The notes below the pieces were generated by a model. That model searched no databases. It worked only from the letters and a program-made list of their open reading frames with translations, and was not told where the DNA came from. DNA of 64,000 nt, from positions 118,873,001 to 118,937,000 of the forward strand of contig CM075673.1 in assembly GCA_037962975.1 (NCBI GenBank), written 5' to 3'. Below, in pieces: positions 22,632 to 33,287 of the stretch; position 1 is the stretch's first letter, and each line of letters opens with the position of its first letter. The stretch comes from Clitoria ternatea. Lineage: Eukaryota; Streptophyta; Magnoliopsida; Fabales; Fabaceae. Made by a program: the position numbers and the translations under genes.

Positions 22632-24173
22632 TGTTAACCCGGCGATAGCGTCTGAACCGTTTGTTTCTACCACCGGGTTGTTAATTGGCAACTCGTTTGT
22701 AGTTTTCAAAATTTAGATATCGTTCCACTAGGATTGAAAGTCCAATAGCAACAGTAATTTTCTATTCACTATAGTAAATGTGAAGAAAGTTATGGACAAA
22801 AGAATGATTTATATACAATTTATACAATATTCACAGGATAGCAGGATTGAGTTGTTCATGAGATAAAAGGAAAATAAAAATCTATCTAAAAAGTTGAGTT
22901 GCAATCTAGAATAGGTAAGATACTTGAGATAAACACAGATAAACAAATTATGTTGGAAATTGGATCCCTAATCTAGAATAACAATGAGGAACTCAAGACA
23001 TGCATATTTAATCATCAAGTTTCATGTCATTGCAGCTTAAAATCATTATAACTGATCCCTCGTGATATAAATTCTAAGAATTCACCGTAAAGTCCGATCC
23101 CTCGTGAGCTTTCTCAGTAAAAACTTGCATTAAGACCTGGCCTTATGGCAACAATGGTTAACAACCCCTATAGAATTGAGATACCAAGGGTATTCCAACT
23201 TTTACTTTCGTCAAAACAAGTTTCAATACGGCATGCATAATCATTCTCCCGTTTGACATTCATACTAATAAAACAAGTTTCAATACACATGAAAATCATT
23301 CTCCCGTTTGACGTTCATATTAATAAACGGTTGAAATACTTACATGAACTTGAATCATAAACATGCAGAGGTCGAATTCACAACATTATACTCAATAGAT
23401 TAGTTCACCAATTCCAACATAAACAAATTAGTTACACATGGTAAAAGTAAAAACAACACTTACAGAGTTTGACATTACGAAGACGATGGAAACTTCACGA
23501 TACAACGATCACAATACACCACAACACTCTCAAGTATCTAGAAAACTATTCGAGAACTACAACTCATAAAAGAAGTACTCAAAGTCGAGCACAAAGAGAG
23601 AAAAGAAGAGAAGTGAATGAGAATGGGATATGTTGAATGGTGTTGGATAGCCCTATTTATAGGGCTGAGCAAGGGTGCTGACGCTACGCGTCAGGCCCCT
23701 GACTCAGCTTCCATTATACAACTGATAATGGCCACTTCAAATTATTAAATTTGATCATGCTTGGCCACTTGGACGTGTTTCCACTGTATTTTGGCCATTT
23801 GTGCTTAGTGGGGTGGCCATTGGTGCTGAGTGGGGTGGCCATTATTGGGTTAAAGCTGAGTGCTTGGCCAAGTTGGAAGTGGAGTCCACGCAGCACTGAC
23901 GCTATGCGTGGCTGTGACGCGTAGCGTCAGCATCAAAATTCAGAGTCCACGCTACGCATGGGATTGATGCTACGCGTCAGATCCTCCAGTATAATTTCCT
24001 CTTGAATTCTTTACTTTTTCACTGCAAAACTAGAGAAAATTGATCAAGGGCAGATTATTTCCAACCACATCCATTTATTGAATTAAAACCTAATTTTCTA
24101 ACAAATTAACCAAATTTTTATTATTTTTATGAAATTTTTATTAAAAGATTTATTGTAAATTTGAGGACTAACA
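22632..24173 (-). repeat. Element B 3' LTR
   Basis: 1542 bp. In its own sense it begins at 24173 (TGTTAGTCC) and ends at 22632. It carries a TATA site at 23653-23661 within AGCCCTATTTATAGGGCT, the palindrome CTGACGCTACGCGTCAG at 23678-23694, and further related words at 23895-23985, all on the upstream side of the TATA. Confidence 0.93.
23653..23694 (-). promoter_or_regulatory. Element B core promoter: palindromic TATA and upstream palindrome
   Basis: The TATAAATAG box is embedded in an inverted repeat with 8-bp arms (AGCCCTAT-TT-ATAGGGCT, 23649-23666). Sixteen bases upstream (minus-strand sense) lies CTGACGCTACGCGTCAG with 7-bp arms. The 5' LTR has the same pair at 30893-30934 with a mismatch in each palindrome. 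Confidence 0.65.
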
Positions 24174-24187
24174 AATACCCCCAACTT
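24174..24187 (-). other. Element B polypurine tract
   Basis: On the minus strand AGTTGGGGGTATTT directly precedes the 3' LTR. A second copy of the same words (plus strand AAATACCCCCAACTTGAT) lies 500 bp inside the element at 24671-24688. Confidence 0.75.
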
Positions 24188-25404
24188 GAGACATTGCTCG
24201 TCCTCGAGCAAGAGAGAAAAATAAAAAATAAAAATTTGAAATCAAATTTTTGAGTTAGTCTGAGAATTTACCACAAAAAGTAATTACACAATTTACCATT
24301 TTGAAATAATCAATTATAGACATCTAATATAACAAAGGTTTAATGATAAAATTGTTTACAATATTTTATTAACATACCAAGCATAATTTCAGGCTTACCT
24401 CTCCAAGCATTTATCTCAATGCAATTGGTAACCTGTTTCACTCAATCAATCATAAAATCAAATAAATTTAATTTTGATTTTCATCTAATCAATGGTTGGT
24501 TATATAGAGTTAATTCCGAAATCACAAGGTCTTTTCACGGGTTGTACTTGGCTTACAAGAATCAATGGTTTTTCTTGGAATTCAAAAACCTGAAATCATA
24601 AAAGAGCATTTTATAATTCTTAGGCTTTCTCCTGGCCCAAACATCTCATTTTCTTTTATTGGTGAAAAATAAATACCCCCAACTTGATTCTTTTCACTAT
24701 TTTTGACTTTTCTTTTTCATACTTTATTTTCTTTTGAAAAGAATCAAGTTGCTTATTTTCACTCCCCATGTTTGTAAGAACATTTATTTCAACTGCTCTT
24801 TTAATCAATCAAGTATAGGGAATGGTTAAAACAAATTTAGGTTTTAAGGGTACCAAAGAATTTATTTTAGGCTCAAATTGGCTTTCAAAGGATAAAATAA
24901 TTTTTACCAAGGTAAGTTGTTTAGCCCAAGGTTTCTTTTCACCAATAAATGTGCCTTGATCATTTTCCTGAATTCTCTGTACAACAACATAAATCAAAGA
25001 TTAAAGCAAAATCAATTCGAATGAAATTATGTCGATTAAACCCTCAAGTGTTTAAAAAGATCTCTCAACTTACCGGGTTATTGAAATTTGCTTGATAGTT
25101 AATAAACTTATTGTAATTAAATTTATCAAAATTCCTAAGTTATAAAAGAATTAATAATTGATTTTACAAAATTGGTTTTATTATATAAAAATGTTAAGTG
25201 AATAAATTAACTTTCTAACAAAAATTTGATTATTTATTGAAAGATAAAATTTATTTTTGGATTTTTCATGCAAAAACATAATTACGCAAGATTAAACACA
25301 CCACATATTAAAAGACAAAATATAATATAATCCAAAATAATATCAATGTAAACATGAAACTAACAATAAAAATGTATGTAAAAAAGGTGCAAAAGATAAC
25401 ACCA
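24188..25404. other. Element B 3' untranslated region
   Basis: AT-rich sequence between the extra ORF and the 3' polypurine tract. It includes the second polypurine-like word at 24671. No coding content recognised. Confidence 0.5.
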
Positions 25405-26427
25405 TCAATCCTCCATCTGGTCATCCTCCTCCTCCTCCTCATCAGCATCACCATCAGTATCAGCCTGTGCTCCAGAAGGTGGAAGCTCGCACTGCTGCAC
25501 AAAATAGTCTCTGTTTACTAGAACTTTAGGGACTCTCCCTGAAGAACTAGTGAACTCTGGTGAAGGTACAATGACTCCCTGCCTCCTCAGTAAGGTAGAT
25601 ATAATGAGAGGAAATGGAATGGGGCGGTTCACTTTATACCCAAGGGCATAAAAGTGAATCTGCTCAGATATAAGCTCGGCGATGTCGATGGTATGGCCCT
25701 GAAGAATAGAAAAGAGAAGGCAACAACGTTCAACTGGAAGAGATGAGAGGTGGGTGACAGGAGTGATGTTATGAAGCATGAGGTGGGACCACGCCTGGGC
25801 TAGAGGGGTCAGCTGGGTCTTCAGGAGGTTAGATAGACTTCTTCCAACCTTACTTAGGTTGAAAAATATTCCATCTTTGCTCAAGAAATGAGCAATCTCC
25901 TCGAGGGAGTATCCTAACTCTCCCTCAGTAGCAACCTTGTTTCTGTTTTCCTTCCAGAAACAAGTATCATCCTCGGGAGTAGGCTCCCAAGGATTACCCA
26001 ATAGGGTACTGATAGTGTCCCAGTCATATGTAATATGCCGGCCCCTCACCCAACTCGTCCGCTGCTGTCCTATGCTCGGTGCGTCCTGGCATGTCCTGAA
26101 GGCGTTCGCATAAAACTCCATCACTAAGATGGGGCCCCCCTCAGTCGGTAGAGAAAACAGGGGTCCCCATCTCCTCCTCTGAACTTCATCCTGCAGCTCA
26201 AGATAGTCTCCAGCACTAAGATCCAATACTCTCTCCCACATCAGCTTTTGGCCCTTAATCTGATGAAAGCGGGCCCATTTCGCGTCAGTGCGAAATCTCG
26301 TAGGATCCCTCGGTCCTAACACCACCTATCCCTGAAGATCAGGATCCTCAGAAGTAGTATCGGTGTCAGTGGCCCTTCTTTGTCTTTTAGAAGGACCAAT
26401 GGCAGGGATGGATTTCTTCGAAGCCAT
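25405..26427 (-). pseudogene. Element B extra ORF, plant-transposon-protein-like
   Basis: From an ATG at 26427 the minus strand encodes about 340 residues with one in-frame TAG at 26326-26328. A basic start (MASKKSIPAIGPSKRQRR) is followed by a domain with WERVLDLSAGDYLELQDEVQ, EFYANAF, RTSWVRGRHITYDWDTISTLL and a very acidic tail (DEEEEEDDQMED). The WxxR and RG..I.(D/T) layout resembles the 'putative plant transposon protein' domain often found near the 3' end of Athila-type elements; its function is unknown. A strong 3' splice site (ACTTTTTGCAG) abuts the ATG, so it is probably translated from a spliced message. Confidence 0.65.
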
Positions 26428-27583
26428 CTGCAAAAAGTATAAATTAAACACACATTAAATTAAATAGTAAATCACACATTACAATCATATACAATTAACC
26501 AAATATTTACACAAAATTTAAAACACAAATATTTTTGGTTTTTCTAAGGATAAAAATTTACACAAAATAGACATGTAATTCACAAACTTCAAAACAACAT
26601 ATTTTTGTATTTTTGTGATTTATAAAGAAAGTTAATATGCAAAAATTCACACAAAATAATATGCATCAACAAATTTTAATTTTTATCAATGCAAGAAAGT
26701 ATAACAAATACTAAATAAGAAAATTTATTAATTTAAAACAACAAACAAACTTCAAAATAGGCATACTGGACTGATTTATTAAAAACAAAAAATAAATATA
26801 TACATGAAACAGTAAATATCACTCAAAATTTAACAAAATTAAAAACAGAGGCTGACGCTACGCGTGGGTGGGATGCTACACGTCAGCCTGTTCTGCCCAT
26901 GCTACGCGTCAATGGGACGCTACGCGTGGGCTTGCAGTCCATCCTCACACTACACGTCACTGGGACGCTACGCGTGAGCTGCGCAGAACAGAAACAAAAT
27001 CAGGGGTTGCACAGCAGCAACCCCTTTCCAAACCACATTCAATTCAATCAGCAAGCAATTTCTAATGGTCATCTAATTCTAACCCTAACCACATGCAATT
27101 CTAAGATTTGAAAAGTAAAATCAAACTAAAGAGAAAGGATTAGAAAACTTACTTGTTATCCCTTGAGCAAATATGAAAAGGTTTGGAAGTGTTGAGAGAA
27201 AAAGAGGGTTTCGAAATTTTAGGGTTTTGAAAACTAAAGTGAGGCAGAGAGGAGGTTTTAGGTTTTAAAACCTAAGATGGGCCTCTCTGGTTCAGTTTTA
27301 GAAACTGAACGTGGGCTCTGACGCTACGCGTGGTTGGGACGCTACGCGTCAGGTTGAAAATTCAGAGTCCACGCTACGCGTCACAGTGGCACTACGCGTG
27401 GGCTTCTGTTTTTGATTTTTCCAAATTTTGATTTTCAAAACCCTTTTCTTTTGAGTTTTAAACCCCTTTTCTTTTCAAAATTAATTTTCTATCTAGAAAT
27501 TTGAATTTTTTTTTATAACAAAATAATGGGTTGCCTCCCATTGAGCGCTAGAGTTAATGTCTCCACCCAGACATTACCTCTGA
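26428..27583 (-). repeat. Element B spacer with TACGCGT palindrome clusters
   Basis: No gene is visible between protease and extra ORF. Two clusters of the LTR palindrome words lie here: 26848-26975 and 27318-27403, with words such as GACGCTACGCGTGGG, TGCTACGCGTCA and CACACTACACGTCA. The rest is A-rich and probably the intron that ends at 26428. GTTATCCCTTGAGCAAATATG at 27155-27180 and the neighbouring A-rich tracts show no domain. Confidence 0.6.
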
Positions 27584-28249
27584 TTAATCAGGTGGTCTCC
27601 CAATATTCGTTGAGGAATCACCTGTCTTTTTCTTCCTCCTTCTTCTTCTCCGATGCTTGATTACCTGTCTTTCATCATTCAAGGCATCGGTTAATTTAAA
27701 ACAATTTAATTGATTGGGAAGAGATATACCTGGTTCGGTTGAAGGGTAAACTTTTTCCTCATCATTCGTCCTAAGATGTTCATGAGCACTGAAGTTTACC
27801 TCTTCTTCATAAACTTTGACTGCAACCATACTTTGATCAACATCTACTCTTATCTTTGCAGTCTTCATGAAAGGTCTTCCTAGGATCAGGGGGATCTCAG
27901 TATCCTCCTTCATATCCAGTACCACAAAGTCAACCCTGAAGTGGTACTTATCAACCTTTACCAATACATCTTCCAAAATTCCCATGGGCTTCTTGACAGA
28001 GCGATCTGCAAACTGTAAGTTTATCTTAGCTTCTTTTAGCTCAAATTCACCAATGCGCTTTATTAAATCTAGAGGCATTAGATTGATGTTCACCCCTAAA
28101 TCTAACAAAGCATTCCTGATGTTGATATTTCCAATAGTTACAGGAATGGTGAAACTCCCCGGATCTTTACATTTTTCCGGAGTTATGATGGTAGTACAGT
28201 TTGTTTCTTGCTCTATTTTCACAGATTCTTTTTTTTTTATTTTTTTCAT
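27584..28249 (-). pseudogene. Element B aspartic protease region
   Basis: Minus-strand ORF of about 221 residues. After a Lys-rich start comes PGSFTIPVTIGNINIRNALL, then LLDLGVNINLMPLDLIKRIG (the DxGA active-site loop, here DLGV), LILGRPFMKTAKIRVDV, and a basic tail RRRRRRKKK. This is the Athila-type retropepsin that follows gag. The active-site Ala is replaced by Val. It is one frame off the gag ORF; the shift lies in the poly-T/poly-A run near 28235-28250. RT should follow but does not. Confidence 0.75.
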
Positions 28250-28454
28250 TTTTTTCTATTTTTTTACTTTCTTTCTCTTCTTCTTCTTTCTTTTTCTCAT
28301 TTTTTTCTTTACAATCAATTTTCACAACTTTACAATTTTCAGAAGAAACAACATTACATTGTTCCCTTGGGTTTTGAGTGTTTGCAGTAAACCCAGAACT
28401 TTTCAATTCAGCTATTTCCTTTACAAGCTGACCTATTTGTATGTCTGATGCTTT
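28250..28454 (-). pseudogene. Element B gag-protease linker, Lys/Glu-rich
   Basis: In the gag frame after a TGA (28455-28457), the minus strand reads IQIGQLVKEIAELKSSGF and then a run of Lys and Glu (KNEKKKEEEEKESKK). It is low-complexity linker sequence between gag and protease, with the coding strand rich in AAG/GAA. It is the likely site of the frameshift. Confidence 0.55.
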
Positions 28455-29708
28455 TCAGGCAGCTTCATTTGTCTCCACAAATTGCAATAACTGTTGGATA
28501 GATTCCTCAATCCTTGTCAATCTTTCATTGTCAATTTGTGATTGTTGTGGCTTAAATTGATTGTTAGGAGGTCTGTTGGAAGGTCCAGCATCTTGTCTCC
28601 AGCAAAAATTCTGATTCTGCCATCCCTGTAGGTAATTGTTAGGAAAAGAATTTCCATGATTGAAAGGAAAATTACCTAAGGGTGCTCTTTGATGGTTCAT
28701 AAAATTGGCTTGCTCTTGCTCATTTCCACAGTAACCACATGGTTGTTCTGCCATGCAGTGCATACATTGTTTAAGTTGAGCAGGGGGTGGTGATGTTACT
28801 TGAGCAATTTGGAGTTTCTCCAATTGCTTGCTCATAACTTCAATTTGTTGGGTCAGCAATTTTTGCTGAGCCAATACTGCATCATTCACTCCCAATTCGA
28901 GTATTCCTGGCTTCCTCTGTACATTACCTCTTTCATGTTTTGCTTGGCGGTCACTGATAGACATTGATTCCAATATTTCAATTGCTTCCTCTACAGTTTT
29001 GTTCATTAAAGAACCACCTGCACAAGCATCTAACATCATCTTGAACTGAGGTAATAAACCATGGTAAACGATCCTTACCTTTTCAGCATCATCCAGGTTA
29101 TGGTTTGGACACTTTCTCAAGAGTGCCTTAAATCGTTCCCATGTTTCCCCTAATGATTCATCATTATTTTGAGAAAAAGAATGTATGGCTATCATGGTTT
29201 CAAAATATTTTGAAGGAGAATAAAATCTTTCCAAAAATTTTCTTTCAACATCGGACCAGTTTGCAAAACTACCCGGTGGGCAAGATTTAAACCATTCTTT
29301 AGCTTTACCAATCAATGAAAAAGGAAATAATCTCATGTAAACAGATTCTTCTTGATTGGGTTTAAAACCAATTGTACTGCATAACTCATAAAAAACAGTT
29401 AAATGTTCATACGGTTCTTCATGATTTAAGCCAGCAAATTGATTATTTTGAATAATATTTAAAGTAGCAGGTTTAATCTCCACTGGTACAACAGGTCCTT
29501 GAAACATTCCTGAAACTCGAGGTGGACCATTAATAGCAGCAAACTATCCCAATATTCTCCTTTCAGCAACCATATTTGAATTTTCAAAAATTTTAGAAAT
29601 AGAAGAAGAATTAGTTTGTGTTTTAGATTTCAAAGACTTGATTTTCTTTACAAACCTTTCTATCTCAGGATCAAAATAAATTTTACCTGTAGTAGATCGG
29701 GTTTGCAT
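28455..29708 (-). pseudogene. gag: Element B gag
   Basis: The ATG at 29708 opens MQTRSTTGKIYFDPEIERF and runs to 29547; TAG at 29544-29546 breaks it, and the same frame continues to 28455. The main block shows NHEEPYEHLTVFYELCSTIG, LFPFSLIGKAKEWF, NWSDVERKFLERFYSPSKYF, ETWERFKALLRKCP and HGLLPQFKMMLDACAGGSL, characteristic of Athila-group gag (retrotransposon gag domain). A Cys-rich piece (CMHCMAEQPCGYCG) and Gln/Asn/Pro-rich sequence follow. A single stop in an otherwise clean 400 codons suggests recent loss. Confidence 0.82.
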
Positions 29709-29838
29709 ACACAAACTAGACAAAGAAAGTTAGTGTAACAATAAGTAAAAGTAAACAAAATAAAAAAAATTTAACTAAAGTAAAAAAAAATATTTACCAC
29801 GGTAATTAAAAATTTACTATTTTACTGAAACAATTCAA

Positions 29839-29856
29839 TCCCCGGCGACGGCGCCA
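29839..29856 (-). other. Element B primer binding site (tRNA-Asp-like)
   Basis: Minus strand TGGCGCCGTCGCCGGGGA, 7 bp inside the 5' LTR, matches the complement of plant tRNA-Asp 3' end with one difference (C for T at position 10). This site is typical of Athila-group elements. Confidence 0.8.
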
Positions 29857-29863
29857 GAAAACT

Positions 29864-31413
29864 TGTTAACCCGGCGATAGCGTCTGAACTGTTCGTTTCT
29901 ACCACCAGGTTGTTAATTGGCAAGCGCACCAATCGTTTGTAGTTTTCAAAATTTAGATATCGTTCCACTGGGATTGAAAGTCCAATAGCAACAGTAATTT
30001 TCTATTCACTATAGTAAATGTGAAGAAAGTTATGGACAAAGGAATGATTTATATACAATTTATACAATATTCATAGGATAGCATGATTGAGTTGTTCATG
30101 AGATAAAAAGAAAATAAAAATCTATCTAAAAAGTTGAGTTGCAATGTAGAATAGGTAAGATACTTGAGATAAACACAGATAAACAAATTATGTTGGAAAT
30201 TGGATCCCTAATCTAGAATAACAATGAGGAACTCAAGACATGCATATTTAATCATCAAGTTTCATGTCATTGTAGCTTAAAATCATTATAACCGATCCCT
30301 CGTGATATAAATTCTAAGAATTCACCATAAAGTCCGATCCCTCGTGAGCTTTCTCGGTAAAAACTTGCATTAAGACCTGGCCTTATGGCAACAATGGTTA
30401 ACAACCCCTATAGAATTGAGATACCAAGGGTATTCCAACTTTTACTTTCGTCAAAACAAGTTTCAATACGGCATGAATAATCATTCTCCCGTTTGACATT
30501 CATACTAATAAAACAAGTTTCAATACACATGAAAATCATTCTCCCGTTTGACGTTTATATTAATAAAAGGTTGAAATACTAACATGAACTTGAATCATAA
30601 ACATGCAGAGGTCGAATTCACAACATTATACTCAATAGATTAGTTCACAAATTCCAACATAAACAAATTAGTTACACATGGTAAAATTAAAAACAACATT
30701 TACAGAGTTTGACATTACGAAGACGATGGAAACTTCACGATACAACGATCACAATACACCACAACACTCTCAAGTATCTAGAAAACTATTCGAGAACTAC
30801 AACTGACAAAAGAAGTACTCAAAGTCGAGCACAAAGAGAGAAAAGAAGAGAAATGAATGAGAATGGGATATGTTGAATGGTGTTGGATGGCCCTATTTAT
30901 AGGGCTGAGCAAGGGTGCTAACGCTACGCGTCAGGCCCCTGACTCAGCTTCCATTAAACAACTGATAATGGACACTTCAAATTATTAAATTTGATCATGC
31001 TTGGCCACTTGGACGTGTTTCCACTGTATTTTGGCCATTTGTGCTTAGTGGGGTGGCCATTGGTGCTGAGTGGGGTGGCCATTATTAGGTCAAAGCTGAG
31101 TGCTTGGCCAAGTTGGAAGTGGAGTCCACGCAGCACTGACGCTACGCATGGCTGTGACGCGTAGCGTCAGCATCAAAATTCAGAGTCCACGCTATGCGTG
31201 GGATTGATGCTACGCGTCAGATCCTCCAGTATAATTTCCTCTTGAATTCTTTACTTTTTCACTGCAAAACTAGAGAAAATTGATCAAGGGCAGATTATTT
31301 CCAACAACATCCATTTATTGAATTAAAACCTAATTTTCTAACAAATTAACCAAATTTTTATTATTTTTATGAAATTTTTATTAAAAGATTTATTGTAAAT
31401 TTGAGGACTAACA
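29864..31413 (-). repeat. Element B 5' LTR
   Basis: 1550 bp. In its own sense it begins at 31413 and ends at 29864. It carries TATA at 30893-30901, the palindrome CTAACGCTACGCGTCAG at 30918-30934 and a further cluster at 31136-31220. Confidence 0.93.
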
Positions 31414-32000
31414 ATCCACTTGAACCAACTAAGGGCATCTCCCTTCATGTAAAACGAGATGAATTCCAGACGTTGGGGTGAAGGAACTTGGTGAAGGGTG
31501 AAAAATTGGTCAACTTGAATAGCCAATCCAAGGGGTCTGAACCATCAAAGGGAAGAAGTTGGAGTTTGGAGAGGTGAACATTAGAGGGAGGTGGAGGGTA
31601 TGGGTTAAGAGGTGGTTGAGCGACTGGTTGGTGAATATGCTCATGAAATGTAGGCTAGGTGAACATAGGCTGTGTAAACAAAGGTTGGGAAACAGGGATA
31701 TAGGTTGTGGTGTTACGGGTAGAAAAGGTGATAGGGTTATCGCTCAACCAACTAAATTGGTTGAGAGTAAATACCTTCAGGACTAACATGGAAGGTATGA
31801 GGTAATGTATGAGGTGGGTTGGAGGTGGAGAGGGCGGCTAATCTGTTTAGGACAGTAGCTAACACCCTAGAAACAACTTTTAGGCTAGCATCTATGGAGG
31901 CAATGAACTTGTCATACAGTGCATCCTGAGTGGACTAGAGGGACTAATTTTTTTCAGTAATAGAAAGGAGGGTCTCTTCCATGAATGGAGGCAAAACGAA
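31414..32000 (-). pseudogene. Element C gag, proximal part
   Basis: Minus-strand reading from about 31985 gives FIASIDASLKVV, LQLLPFDGSDPLDWLFK and then, one frame off, LEFISFYMKGDALSWFKW. It stops exactly at the element B insertion, and MHNNHQLSTW continues at 22631. The two halves form one gag block (GDALSWFKW + MHNN). It is interrupted by stops and at least one frameshift. C is therefore older than B. Confidence 0.72.
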
Positions 32001-32299
32001 AGCACCAAATTGGCAGGGAATCAAATATTCCTTACCAAGAAACAGAATTAGTTATAGGGAGAGGAAATGGAACAAGAAAAAAACTTTTAGAAGGAAAGTT
32101 CACTATATTTCTCATATCATCCAAAATAAAAATTATGATACTTAAATAGCATAAGATAAATAGGCCATAACAATATTGGGCTTGAAATATTAGAGGTAAA
32201 AGTCCAAATAAAATTCAATAAATTATTTAGTATAATCTTTCATCTAAATAGGTTTTTTTTTTCTATCTCTTCTAGGCTATCAATATGCCTGGTTAGAAT
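32001..32299. other. Element C leader or flank, no gene
   Basis: AT-rich sequence upstream of the element C gag on its strand. No LTR end or primer site could be identified. Confidence 0.3.
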
Positions 32300-32672
32300 T
32301 AGGGATGACAAAAAAACCTGCGCTCGTGGGTAATCCACGCTTTACCCATAATGGATAACCGCATATTTATCAAACGGGTGGATGGCAATATCACACTATC
32401 CGCTCTGCGAATACTCGTTTAATTATTAATATTTATTTTTTATTAAATATATTTAAATACCTAAGTATTTTTATTATTTTATAATAAGATAAACAAAATT
32501 TAATATTTTTTAATAATAATACTTTTAATTTATGAAGTTGTAATGTATAATACAATATTAATTTAAATTATATTTTATTAAAATAATATTATATTTAATA
32601 TATTATACCATATTTTCTTCTTTACTATTATTTTATAAAAATAATAAATATTCATAAATACCCTAATCCTTC
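32300..32672. mobile_element. Possible hAT-type MITE fragment
   Basis: The left end TAGGGATGACAAAAAAACC, followed by CGCTCGTGGGTAATCCACGC and a GGGTGGATGG word, resembles the ends of non-autonomous hAT elements in plants. The remainder is very AT-rich. The right end is not visible; element E is inserted at 32673. Weak call based on end style. Confidence 0.3.
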
Positions 32673-33287
32673 TGATCCGGTCTGGATACCGGTCCCCAAA
32701 GTTATGACGTCATAATGACCTTATAAGAGGGAAACCGGTGTCACAGTTCAGACAGTGCCACACCGGATATCCGATATCCCTTCATCCGCTCTTATCTCAT
32801 CAGACGCTCTATTCATTCTCTCTACAAAGATACTTCACTCGTTCTCACTGCACGTCTATATAACTGTTTGCCTCAAGATCACTGTGAGATAAGAGTTCCT
32901 TATAACTTATCAGCGAAGATACCCTGCATAGCGGAATGTGTCAACGTCAATTACCTCAGAGAGTAAGTACATGTGTCAGCAAAATATGCGGAAAGGTGAT
33001 TATCCTCCATCCTTATCACAGGATCGTACTCTGATAATTGACCTACCCCCCTGACACATTCTGAGTACTGAGCCACTTTGATTGACACACTTCACACGCT
33101 ATCAGAACCAACGGGCCCACTTGCACCCAACGATTCATTTCCTACGTTCAACTATAAATAGCGTAATCTAAAACACATGCAAAGTTATGTTGTCCTAACT
33201 CACTCTTTTACTATTGCATTGCTTGAGTATTCACAGAGTTCATACACTCTTCTAACTTGAGCGTCAGAGAATCTTCGCAGGTGGCAC
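32673..33287 (+). repeat. Element E 5' LTR, left piece
   Basis: Matches 60716-61330 of the 3' LTR at about 97% by eye. It includes CTATATAACTG near 32858 and a canonical TATAAATAG at 33153-33161. It ends at the D insertion with GGCAC. Confidence 0.93.
33153..33161 (+). promoter_or_regulatory. TATA box of element E 5' LTR
   Basis: TATAAATAG preceded by CGTTCAAC. The 3' LTR has the same site at 61187-61195. D is inserted about 130 bp downstream, so a transcript from here would run into D. Confidence 0.65.

Larger units (their letters stand above)
22632..31413 (-). mobile_element. Element B: Athila-like LTR retrotransposon lacking RT and integrase
   Basis: LTRs at 29864-31413 (5' in its sense) and 22632-24173 (3') are about 98% alike by eye and share ends TGTTAACCC and GGACTAACA in plus orientation. 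ATCCA at 22627-22631 and 31414-31418 is the TSD. The primer site resembles tRNA-Asp, as in Athila elements. It encodes gag, an aspartic protease and a further ORF (25405-26427), but 5.7 kb of internal sequence holds no RT, RNase H or integrase. It must therefore have moved with enzymes supplied by a relative. The layout resembles the gag-only class called TR-GAG. Confidence 0.92.
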
